Assembly (NCBI GenBank): GCA_004335635.1
Contig: QAXH01005293.1
Coordinates: 1-64,000 of the forward strand
DNA length: 64,000 nt
From: Chloromonas sp. AAM2
Taxonomy: Eukaryota > Chlorophyta > Chlorophyceae > Chlamydomonadales > Chlamydomonadaceae
Direction of reading: 5' to 3'
Every line of letters begins with the position of its first letter. Position 1 is the first letter of the stretch. Below the pieces are notes generated by a model. The model was not told the origin of the DNA and did no database searches. It worked only from the letters and a program-made list of their open reading frames with translations. This document shows positions 37,626 through 48,558 of the stretch, piece after piece. The translations under genes were made by a program, and so were the position numbers.

Positions 37626-40600
37626 TTAGGAATTGTGCTTTGCACGGCTGGGTGTCCTGCGCCGCAGCTCTTGCAGCGCTGCGAACTCGCTCTTGCACAT
37701 CTGCGGGCTTGGCTCTGGGTACCTTGTAAAGCTAGTGGCGTCATCCATGCAACTCTGTGTCACATGTTGCATGCGTAGCATGGCCGCCTGATTCAGCCGC
37801 ACGGGAACCACCTGGCGCTGCTTGGCAGACGCCAGCCTAGCCGCCGCTGTCGCTGTATTCCATCCGGTAAGCTGCCCTGGCAGCTGCTTCCTCGAGCAAA
37901 CGCTGTAGCTGTCGTGCACTTGTGCTTTGTGATGAGCTGAAAGCAGCTGTTTACTGCCTGCTGCTGGAGAGGCAGCTGGCATGCGAGCATTCGAAAAGAC
38001 GTAGTCTGATGTCCACGCTGTGCGTGGCCGTGGCGAGGCGTTGTGTGGCGAGACAGAACCATATCCAGCTCTTACTGTGTCACTCCAAGCATGTGAACAC
38101 AGGACATCAAGAGACTGACATGGAGTAAGTTCGCCTAAAACTGGTGTGTGAGCCCCAGGGCTGGTGGTAGCTGCTCTGAACGTGCTAGTGTGATGCTGAG
38201 GTTCAGAGCCCAAGGTTTTTTCTGGGTCACATCGCAGGCTCATTGCAGCAGCAACCTCCACGTCATATGCATCCAAAGGCTCCTCCTCAAACTCTCTTTC
38301 TGCATCCAAGTCGTCCTGTGCCTGCTGTTCCTGTGCATACCGCAGTGCTGAATTGCCATGCTGCATGGCTGGAATCAAACTCATGTGTTGCTGTCCTGGC
38401 GACAGTGCTGACCCAGACTCCGGCCAGGGGTCTTCTTCCTGCCGATGATTCCAAATTCCTTCTCTGTACCTGTCAACATCACGATGCAGGTCAGGGCTGG
38501 CTGAAGCCTGCCTGCTCCCCAGCCCAACCTCCTGCTTGATCCAACGCGGCAAACGTGACAGCACGGGATCGTCTTCCTCTGACCCGGCCACGTCAAGCAT
38601 GACTAAGCGACTGGGCGTAGGGCACAGTCGCGACCCAGCGACACACTGTGCTGGGCTGCCCACACGGGAGCCCGTCCCGCCGGGGGAGCAGGCATGCAGT
38701 CCGCCTCCGCCACGCATGTCCCTGTCACAGGCAGGACTGCCCTGCTCACGCCGCCCACCGCCCACCGTACCATCTTGCATGGGCGTACTGCCTCGCTGGT
38801 CCCACCGTCTGCCTAGGCTGTCATTCTGCATCTCTGCCGTCTCGCTGATAACCACAGACAAGCGGCCGAACCTGGGCCCCTTGCCTGGTCCATGAATTGC
38901 ACTGGCGGCAAGGTGTCCTGGACCGGTGGCGTGCGATGGGGTTGCCACAGGCGCCGGCTCTGGCACTGCCAACCTTGGGTCTGGAACTATCCTTGGGGAC
39001 GACTGTTTGCTGGCTGGCCTTTGCAAGTTCCCTTTTTCCACCAGCATGTCCCCTGTTGCTGTTTGCAACCCCCCAGCCGTCCCTGCTGCTTCTTCAGCCC
39101 CGTATGCAGCTCCCTTCTGGCTTCCAATGGCAGGTGACAAGTCCTGATTGGGTGTTGCACTCGCGGCATTGCAGTCGCGTTCGTGACCTCTGTCTGTCGT
39201 GTCTGACATGACAATCTCATCGCTGTTGTTCTGGTCCGACCAACGTTCAGGAGGAGTAGGTGAGGTACACTGCAACCCACCCGTTCGCAGCTCGCCAGCA
39301 GGGGAAGTCGGTCTGCATCTCAACGGCGACGGCAGCTGCAGCAGAAAGCGCTCCTTGGCTGAAGAAGGGCTGCTGAACCCACCACCATTTAACACACAGG
39401 GCTGGTTCAAGCTAAATGGGCCCAGCCCACGCGCTTTATAGGATGCCATTGCACTGGCTGGGCGATGCTGATGGGGTGTGGGGGTTGCTGGTGCTGCACT
39501 GGTGGGTCGTTGGTGCCAGCACCGGTATCGGCCGGGGCTGCCGGGTGCTGCGTTACAGTAGATGGTGGTGCTCACAGGCTGGCCTGAATGAAGTGCTGGT
39601 CCAAGAGGGCTGGTGTGCCAGCCCCCTCCCACTGACTGTGGAATGGGTCCCAGGCCAGCACGTGTGCCGGTTGCTGGTGAAGAGTGAGGGTTAGCATTAG
39701 GGTTGGGCGACCATGCCCGCATGTCCGGCCCCACCACCCCGTCCCGACGACCCCGGACCGCGCACGGGCTGCTGGGAGTTGAGAAGTACTTGGCAATGCC
39801 CAAGTCTTGAAGCACGTCGGGCAAGGCTCCAAGGGCATAAGCCGCTCTTGACGCCAGTGCAAGTGCTGCGCTAGTGAGTGGTGCCTCACCCTCTCGCACT
39901 GCAGCTGCCACAGCACCACCAATACCCTGCTGCATATGTGGGCTCATCACCAAGTCAGCCGTATCGGCTGACACCGGCAATTCGCCATTGGGGCTCGGCA
40001 ATGACACCATATGAATGGCAGCTGGGGGGTGACTTGGATTCCGCCAGGGCTGGGTGCCAGGGGTTGCGTCTAATGGAGTAGTAGCGTGGCAGTGAGAGCC
40101 TTGGAGTCTCAGGCTGGTGCAGGAGCAGGGGTTGGGTGGGAGGGAGGAGTCAGGTTGTGTGGCTGACGAGGTGAAGGCGGGCTGTGAGAGACAAAGCGTG
40201 AGGTGATTTGGTGAATGAGAGAGACGCACTGCCACCTGCGAATCGAGGGAAATTGGTGTGCATGGTGACAATGATGAGGGAAATGGGTGTTTGGCCTTCG
40301 AGGGTGGTCCGGGTGACATGCAACAACTACACATTGACGGTGCATCTTGCGGGCAGCCATGTGTGCTGCATACAAACAAAAGAAGACAGACGAGCACTGC
40401 TGCCAGCCAGCTATACAAACAGGAGCGACTTCACGTTTGGTTATGGTAGCATGAAACAATGAAGAATGGAACAAGATAGACCATGCAAGGATCAGGATGA
40501 AACACGTTATAATTGAGGGTGCAAAACATACACGAGGGCAGCCTGCGCGCTTGACTACGGTATTATGCAATAGGATGGAACATGCAGTACATGCACGCGC

Positions 40601-43600
40601 CTGCATGCGGTCTTGAGCTGGGGTGGGGGCCTCCTCGGGGTCCATGCCAGCAGGGCTTGGTATGTGCAGACTGAGAGACGCACCCAGTTTGGCGCCCAGG
40701 GAAGGAGGAGATGGGAGCACGAAATTTGTGGGCTGCGGAGTGTGCAAAGCTTCCGCGGTAGCCCCAGGCTCAACGCGCAAACACGCCCCTGCCCTTGCAT
40801 CACGACTAGTTGAGCGTTGGAAAACTCGTGGGCTCAAAGACGGAAGTGGCAGGCAATCTAAGCCATCGTCCGGTTGGTCTTGGATGTGCCGATTGGCGTT
40901 CAGATCGGTCGGCTCGTCCTCTTCCTGACGGTGTTGGCTGACTTCCACGTCACTGTCTGCCGCAGCCCATGTCGTCCTTGCATACTTGGCCTGCACCGGT
41001 GAGATCAGGTCCACTCCAAACTGTGCGCTGTCGTTTACCCCTGCTTTTGTCGCACCGGGGCTGCCGGCTGCGGAACCTGCGTCTTGAGATCGGGTCTGTT
41101 CTGGGTTTTCAAGCTCCATCTGCTGTGTTGCCGCTACTCCCCGTGCTCTCGGCTGCTTGCTGTTGAATGGCTGCAACAGCACTTCGCGGTGAGTTGCAGT
41201 TGAGGGCTTCTCTGTGGTGTTCACGGTCCTGCACAAATAACCAAGGGTAAGGCGTTGAGTGCAGTTCTGTGAACGTGATATTCGAACGTCATAAGGGTAG
41301 CTATCCTGTCAGCATAGGATATGCTGGAGTACCGTGCGCCGCGCGTTGACCGGGCAATCCTCCCGCATACGCATCTAAGACACGGTCTTGCGTCCTATAT
41401 ACTACACGTACCTTTGTGCGCAATGCTCCAGTTGGACAGATGTGTGCCCTTCTTCGCCGCATGATGTCCCGGTCGGACCAACAGCATGAGGTGAACCGCC
41501 AGCTGTGGAGGCAGGCGAGCTGTTGTCGGCAGCATCAGCAACCGTGTCCAGGCCACCAGAGGCGGACACACGCTTCGAAGAACAGGCGGAGGAACGACCC
41601 GACTGAAGTGAATGCTGCCTATGGCCGCTACCGATCCCAGCAGCTCCTTCGCCTGTGCTGACGGATCGTTTGTATGAGCGCGTGCTGAGGTTGTGCGTCA
41701 TGCGTCTGGAAGGGTGTCTGGGTCGGGCGTTGAGGGAGGTAGAGCCGATGAAGGCCACCTCACCTAGCGCTATGCGTGCGCTGCCACCCTGCGAGAGCAG
41801 AACACACATTCCTTCACTAAGAGTCGCATGGCAGTTGCGTATGCCGCCAACGCTCTCCGTGATTTTGTGCACAGTTGGGGCCGCGTTTACAGTTGTGTGG
41901 CAGGGCTATGCGCGCACTGCCAGCCACCGTGCATCAGCCACGGGTGGGTGTGCATGATCCGCATGAGCATATGACAGGTTGACGTGGTCCGTGAACACCA
42001 TTCGACCGGATGTTGTAGGCGGCATGCTGCGATGTACTGAGCTGCACGGCATGACAGTCCAGCCATTACTCAGAGGCTCTTTTGAGGCTCTTGCAATTCC
42101 AATTCCAACCGTATCCTGCTGCTACTCCACACACCCAACTGGCTCAATTGGCCTGCCCTTCTGGCTCAATTGAATGTGGCCAAGCAACTGCAGTGCACAG
42201 TGGCCATTCTGTAACCATGCAGAGCACAGTGAATGCACTCTGGCGCCTGCCAATAGACTAGACCCATCTGAACGCAGAGCTCTGTAAATGTGCCAGGTAG
42301 CACACCTGGTGTTTAAGTTAGCTAATCTCAGCACGTCACACAGTTGAAAGTATGCTGTCGGCGCACCTGTACAAAGTCTTGCATCATCTGCTTGCGCCTG
42401 AACAGCACCAACAGGTCCCACAGCTTGCTGCCCTGAAAGCATATTAACAACAGGCCAGCGCAAATCAAATCCAGATCAGCGCTTGGACCAAACTAGGCAT
42501 GGTGGTTTGACTCGGGCGAATCGCACCGGCAAATGAGCGCTGGAACGTTAAGTCAACGGATGTACGTGGCGAGCGCCGGACGTGTGCCGCACAAGCTGCC
42601 TCGCCCAGCACCAAACATGGTACCAACACGTACCTGTACTCGCAATAAAAACAAGTCCACTGCACTGTCTCACTCTTGCTTCTCCCCCTCATACATATAC
42701 TTATGTGAGGAGCTCACCTGTGTGTGAGAAGTGGTGTGTCGCAATACCCTTCACATGTAGGTTGCACGGGTTGGAATCCCTCCCGTCTTGTGAGAATCTC
42801 ACTCATGCAGTCTCTCACCCACCGTTTGCGCCAGCAGCAGCCCCTGCTCGCCCCGTGCTACTTCCTCGTACCGCAGCCCACGTGCCTCCTGAATCATGGA
42901 GTGGGCACACCACTCCATGAAGTCGGTTTGGGACACGTGCTGGCTGTTTCCAGGGGTCCGCCCGCCACCTGGGTCCATCTTTCGCAGGACCCGTGCAAGC
43001 GCATCCGAACTGCAACAGATTGCAACACGTGATTGTTACTGTTACGCTTATGGCAGCAAGGGAGAAGTGCAGACAGACAAGCTGCACTTGCTGCAGCAAA
43101 GTGCAAGATGATGTTTGTTGATGCTACGGTTGTGGTGGTAGCATGGGAGATGCGCAGATGGTTGGGATTCACTTTCTGCTTTTTGCTTCAAGCCCCACGT
43201 TTTGCTGATCAGTTCATCATGCAGGCAATGGACTTTGGACCATTATTGACCCAAGTGGCACACCTGGCACAATCAAGATCGCTTCAGTTTTTCAGTTAAC
43301 AGGCCTGAGCCCACGAGGTCACGCTCACCTGGGTGGGGTGCTGCAGGAGTGGCACAAAGCTGTGGCCAGCTTATCCTTGCACACCCAACCTACACACAAC
43401 CAACAGCACGTAAGACATGCCATGGTAGAAACGGCTTTGAATTGATGGCGCAGCAGGGGCCCCTGCAATGTCGGGCTCCGTGTGTTTTAAGTCGTATTTG
43501 CACATTCGCACACGACATTTCTGGCGTGTGACTAACTTAAGGTCCATGGCTTGTCCGGTTGAATGCATCTGCAGGGAGTGCTTCACTGCACCCAGGAATG

Positions 43601-44165
43601 TTGCACATGAGAGTGGGCATGCTGTGCATTCCAAAGCAGCCAGGCTTGCCCTCAAGTGCCGAGAACAAAGGTAGAGAACCGCAAAGCATAGAGCGAGGTC
43701 ATAAAAGGTGAATGAGATCCTAAGGATGCCCTATGGTTAACAGCATGTGACTGATGTGTGAGGTCATGCAATGGTGACAAGGGTGCAGTGCTCGTGGCGC
43801 CAGAGACTATGGATGCACATCATGGCTGCCTGCCCATAGATACGCTCAACCCATGCGTGCATGGATGGACGGTGGGCCGCTGCACCATGTGATGGGCGTA
43901 CCTCCTCTGCATGGCATGGACAATGCATGCGCTCCAGCCGCTCATGCACCTTGAACGATGCGTAAATGCATGCCATGCGTTCCTGCCTACATGCTCAGCA
44001 TACCTGCCTGTGGATGCACCTGAGCCATGTGTGCGTGCGTGTGACCCACGTGCGCTGCGCCAACTCACCATCCCTTGCTGGGTCAAGACGCCAAAACATG
44101 TCCTGTATTTCCTCCCGCTGCACATCTGTCACCCGCTCAACAAACCGAGTGCTGCGTGGCGGCAT
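37626..44165 (-). CDS. Large, mostly disordered protein with degenerate EF-hand-like N-terminus
   Basis: I do not recognise this protein. The first six exons join in phase: 44165-44069, 43389-43329, 43009-42823, 42432-42367, 41788-41412, and one starting at 41228. The last large exon starts near 40181 and ends with the stop at 37626; the donor near 40600 was not fixed. The N-terminus (MPPRSTRFVERVTDVQREEI) leads into DMFWRLDPARDGWVCKDKL, a helix-loop-helix with a D-x-A-x-D-G loop, then VLRKMDP with TDFMEW, a second, poorer copy, and KLWDLLVLFRRKQMMQDFV. Neither loop has all calcium ligands. The remaining 1,000-plus residues are Ser/Pro/Gly-rich with few hydrophobic segments; one short helical block reads AALALASRAAYALGALPDVL. 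A scaffold or cytoskeletal role is possible but unproven. Upstream exons may exist. Confidence 0.62.
42732..42794 (+). repeat. Main dispersed repeat, short copy in an intron
   Basis: Only the 3' end (from gtgtcgcaatacccttcac) is present. It lies antisense in the intron 42433-42822 of the EF-hand-like gene, ending about 28 bp from the intron's donor side. Confidence 0.8.
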
Positions 44166-45199
44166 GCTGGGACAGTGTTGCCAGGACAGTGCAGCCCTTC
44201 AGCCATGCCCTCATGTGGCTCCCCTATGCCAGGTAGAGGCTGGCTGCAGGAGGCAAGATTGCAGTTCCATGTGCTGTGGGCAAGTGTTCCTGATTGCCGG
44301 TTTGATTTTAAGCTGAATTGTCCATCTCTAGTAGACTATATGACGAGGGCAAGATAGCAAGGATGTTTTTTGCTGGTGGCGGATGATGTGCTTTGCTGGT
44401 GCGTAGGGTTGTTGAGGGTGGCGATTCTCCACTTCCCCGGTGATTTGCGGTCCTTACTGTCAGATTTTCGAGATTGTTCTCACAATGTTCCATTCCATTC
44501 AATCACAGGCGCGGCACGGAGGAAGATGTTTCGGCAGTTGATTCCAAACGCCTCCGTACTCCGCAAAAACCTGAGTTGAGGTTTGTTCAGGGGAAGATCG
44601 GGCATGGTGGACAAAGCGCTACTGTAGTCCGCGAATTGGTTTCACGTTTGTCAGTTTCCAACCGCGTGGTCAAGTACGGGTACGAGCGTAACAGCATGGG
44701 ACTGGGTGGAACACGCAGGTTTTGTTACAAACGGCAGCAGCTGACCTGTAGCATTGCTGCATAAGTCATGCACGGTGCAAACTGGACCGTGATCCGTTCT
44801 GGGTTTGATCACAATGTTTGATGTAGACATTGCGGACGTGGTAACCAGGTTTGCGATCAGATTCAGAAACAATTAGGAGATAAAGGATGGTCCCCGACAG
44901 CTGGAGCATCCACTAAAGTCGCCTCCAGTGCTATTGCTACATGGTCAACTTGATGTTGACCTGCAGCATCAGTGTTGCAATCAGACAGAACAGTCCCCAC
45001 CACTGAATGCATGTACTGACGCTGGCCTGTGCAAGAACAGTGTGCCCAGTTTCCGGTTCTCCCTTCTTGGTCGCTCTGCCAATGGAGGTTGCTCGTCCAG
45101 AGGTGGCCCTTCGGCTGCCTCATTGCCCACGTTGATCTGCTTTTTCCTCGAGGCACTATCGGGTGCCGCAGGTGGTGCGATTCGTGTCTTCAGGTTAGG

Positions 45200-45246
45200 G
45201 CCTGTGTTTCGTATGTATGCCTGTGTTTCGTATGTATGCCTGTGTG
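45200..45246. repeat. Direct tandem repeat, 20-bp unit
   Basis: Unit gtgtttcgtatgtatgcct occurs twice with a partial third copy. No coding context. Confidence 0.75.
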
Positions 45247-46339
45247 TCGTCTGGCAAACTTCTTTTTTTTGTGATGTATATATGTAACTAAATTGTTGTG
45301 CCAGTCTGTCGGGGGACCGGCCTGCCAGTTTAAAGGCAAAGCGGGTTTCAGTCCTGGCTAGCATCAAGGCAGTGTTGCACGCAAGCCTGCACCAAACCCG
45401 GCTGCCTCCGTGCGTGAAGCCGACGTCGGAACTCTACATCTGAACATGGCAGCCACGCAAATTTTGCAATGATCGATATGATGATTGATATATGATAATG
45501 TAGTTCCCTGAAGACGATGAGCACTCGTACAACTGGTGGTGCATACCTTTTGTACATCTGGACTTCCTAGACAAGTGTCGACTTTTGTTTGATTTGAGAA
45601 CCTCACTAGATCGCCTGTGCAGCACAAGTGCACTGTTTTGCCTCACGCCATTCTGATGTCATGAGCAGCACTTGTGGCTTGAATTGGAAATGAATTGGAT
45701 TGCATCTTACATTCGCCTGGGCGTGCCATGACTATCCACCTGACAACTCTCTCTGGATTCCACCTGACAACTCCCATCTGTGGCCACAATGTTGCAGGGA
45801 TTGTGGCCTCAATTCTGAGGCACATGACAACTCAATCATGACGAACTGTGATGTTGGTGTTGTCACAATTTTGCTCTGGGTGCGTTGGAGCCAGCATAGT
45901 GGGGGATTTGCAGCAGCAGGCTTGCAGCCACAGGCGAAGAGGCCGGCGACAGACTGCAACAACACCGCCACACAGGGGTCATTAGACCGTTCAACAGCGC
46001 AACGAAGACAAGCTCAGCAGCTTGACGAAGTTCGGTGGTCGCACTGTCAAGGCGTCCTACAAGGTAAGAGCATGCTGATCAAAGAGATAGTAGGATTACA
46101 TGGCTGCAGTACTGTGTACTGCGTACTCAAGGAAACCCAGCACGTGCACTCTGAATCTGTGTCAGAAGAATATGCCTGTGTCAGAACAGAATAGAAGGAA
46201 AAGAAAACCGGCACAGCAGTGTGGAGTGGGCCAGCAGTCAGTAACTGACAGGGGCGCATGACCACATATACACGTGATGAGGATTAACAAAAGAAAATAC
46301 AAGTCGAAGACTGTGCAAATCTTGATGCACGCACTTTCT

Positions 46340-46580
46340 GCAACACACCGTGTGGGACCGGGACGTCAATGCGGCTAGGAACATTATGCACGTTGGTTTG
46401 TGGCTCTTGGCAGGTCTAGACCCTGGATGGAGATCTCCCTCACCGCCCCCCCGTGCTGCGTACCAAGGCACAACAAGCTCAGCCACAACAGCAGCCAGAA
46501 CAGGCCATGGAACACCAGGGACTGGAGCCCCACCAGATTGAGGCAGAGCAAGCGCTGGACAACCCGGCGAATTACGTACA
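46340..46580 (+). pseudogene. Fanzor (eukaryotic TnpB-like) nuclease, C-terminal relic
   Basis: Fanzors are RNA-guided nucleases of eukaryotic transposons related to TnpB. The plus frame near 46350 reads VWDRDVNAARNIMHVGLWLL, matching the family's last RuvC motif (W-x-R-D-V-N-A-A-R-N-I), in which the Asp is catalytic. After about 12 more codons the frame is lost at a C-rich run (46445-46453). The frame two bases over continues with a Gln-rich tail (LRTKAQQAQPQQQPEQAMEH) to a stop at about 46583, a typical disordered end. Upstream, the expected zinc-ribbon cysteines are not in the same frame and no wedge or earlier RuvC motifs are visible. It is a fragment, surely inactive. It lies just before a long copy of the main dispersed repeat. 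The call rests on one motif, so moderate certainty. Confidence 0.45.
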
Positions 46581-46627
46581 GGGTTGAGACGAAGGATACA
46601 ATCAGACACTAACATGACAGTTGACTG

Positions 46628-46871
46628 TGGTAGAGACGATTGATGCATCCTCCAATTTTGTGGATGCAATCAGACGGATATGTTGAGACATTACACTTTA
46701 GAGACAATGAACAATGAACGATACGACTGTTTTCAGGCCCCGTTTTGGGTCTAACCAGGTCTGCGGACAGGATAGCACCTCGATGGGTTGCCCACCACCA
46801 TTACTGTCCTGGTGTGTCGCAATCCCCTTCACATGTAGGTTGGACGGGTTGGAATCCCTCCCCTCTTGTGA
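46628..46871 (+). repeat. Main dispersed repeat, longest copy
   Basis: About 244 bp from gtagagacgattgatgcatc to ccctcccctcttgtgag. Partner of 31965-32190. It begins some 45 bp after the Fanzor-like relic ends. Confidence 0.85.
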
Positions 46872-47599
46872 GATGGGCTTGAAGTGTTTTTATGGCACTC
46901 TCGCCAAGCTGAACCTGACCCGCGTGTTTGCTGTGACTATGAATGAGATGGAGATGCTATGAATTTTAATTCCACGTCTCTGAGTTACTACTGAGCAGTA
47001 ACAAGGGCTGTTTGTGAAGCAGTACACAACCACGATGCACTATGCAGCTGGCAATTTTGGACGTCGTCAGAGGTGTCTGAACACAGTCAGACCTCCAGAG
47101 TGCTTTCCCCAGCAGCAGAGACGATTCTGTCGGCAATACACTATATCTTCCAGATGCTTGTTTTCGCAATCACACATTATGCCTGTTGCACGGGCTGCGG
47201 ACAGCAGCGAGGGTGCACACTCAGGCAAGCAGGCCAGCAGAATGGTCATCTTGCACACAAAAAAACAAATGCCGACGGTCCAGTACAAAACACTGACTGA
47301 CCACCTAGAACCCAGCCTCCAAATGGCAGAAATGCGATCAAAGACAGAAGCCTTGACACGAGTACTGCAGCGTCATGGCAGGTCCTGGGTTCAAACATTG
47401 ACAAGAGAAACTGGAGAAAATTCAGACACAGCCTTCGCAATCTTTTATATTATTTGACTTTGAGATTGCCATTGCAGGTTTATACAACATCTTGTCAACC
47501 AAGCGCTCTTCTGGCTGCTTGTCCCTATTGACCCTGGTTCCGAAACAGACTTCAGGAAAATGGGAAAGACAAGGTGAACTCAGGGCAAAAGTCGGAAGT

Positions 47600-47800
47600 A
47601 CGGCATGTGCACCCGTCTTGTGCATTGACCATTCTGAAAGGCAGCCAAGCGCAGGGGCTGACCAGAATCCAAACACAGGTATGGTGCAGCAGCATGTGGG
47701 TCAGCACCACTCACAGCCCATGGCGGGCCCACCTACACACGCACCACCTCTGCATGACCATTCTCAGAAGCATCTCTCAGTGCAGGGGAGCTGGTGCAGG
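47600..47800 (-). pseudogene. Ankyrin-repeat relic
   Basis: The minus strand from about 47795 reads ALRDASENGHAEVVRV then a stop, and after a short gap SGADPHAAAPYLCLDSGQPL followed by RLAAFQNGQ. This is the same repeat grammar as the gene at 10309-11204 (helix pair, then GADVHA). One repeat and a half survive with a frame break between them. No intact reading frame covers it. Confidence 0.45.
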
Positions 47801-47880
47801 TGCGCCCCAAGTCTGTGCTGGTGCTGCTGCGCCCCGTGTCTGTGCTGGTGCAGGTGCGCCGTGTTTCTGTGCTGGTTTTT
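47790..47880. repeat. Imperfect tandem repeat (about 30-bp unit, 3 copies)
   Basis: Unit like ggtgcgccccaagtctgtgctggtgc... repeated three times with drift. It adjoins the ankyrin relic. Confidence 0.65.
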
Positions 47881-48558
47881 ATGGGGCCGTGGGCAGCTGA
47901 AGGACCTGCAGTCCGCTTTGATTCAATGCAAATCCCGTGAACAGTGTACTGCAACGCACCTCAACTGCATTCTGGCCGATGAATCCAAGCAGGCGGATCT
48001 AGGCGGGAACCTGTCGGGTGGCAGCATGCAATATTTCTGGTGGAGAGGTGGGCGGTCGCCCTCGAAGCAAATGACAGGAGGGCCGGATGGCTGAACTTTT
48101 GACAAGCCAGGCTTGCCCGACTGACATGCAAATCCGATGTGGGGCTTGTGGAAGACGAGCGCTGTCACTCCTGTCAAACAAGTACAATGTCTTGGCACAG
48201 CAATCCTGCTGCCAAGAGGACTTTGGAAACGTTGTTGTGCAAGCGAAAGCAAAGACGAAAATGAAAAAATAGGCTTTAACGGTTTTCCATCCGATTTTCG
48301 GCTTTCTCCCAATCTTTGCCCATTCTCTCTGCATGTCAGCAGGTTAGACATTAACCTCCTCGGAGACCATTGCCTAGGACGGAAAGGCCAAATCGAGTGG
48401 CATCCGGCATTTGCTGCAAGTGCCTTGCGACTCACCCCAACAGCAAGACGCAAGGCATTACGATTGGTTTTCAGAATCGGGGGCAGAAGCGTCATCCCTA
48501 ATGCGCTGAGGCTGCACCGCAGAGGCGCCCAGGCCGAGGTGCTCTCAGTCGTGAATCG

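Larger units (their letters stand above)
44166..48558. other. Divergent spacer with transposon and ankyrin relics
   Basis: Lies between the 5' ends of the minus-strand EF-hand-like gene and the plus-strand GYF-like gene, so both promoters fall here. It holds a direct tandem repeat (45200-45246), a Fanzor relic (46340-46580), a long main-repeat copy (46628-46871), an ankyrin relic (47600-47800) and a 30-bp tandem repeat (47790-47880). No intact gene was seen. Confidence 0.4.

Noticed and set aside
40595..40600. Possible third GC donor (ATGCAG|GCGCGT) in the EF-hand-like gene
   Set aside because: It would fit the phase, but the site is a poor match to the GC-donor consensus and no homology fixes the junction.
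46845..46865. tRNA gene suggested by ggttggaatcc
   Set aside because: No cloverleaf: the T stem pairs over three bases only and no acceptor or anticodon arm is found.
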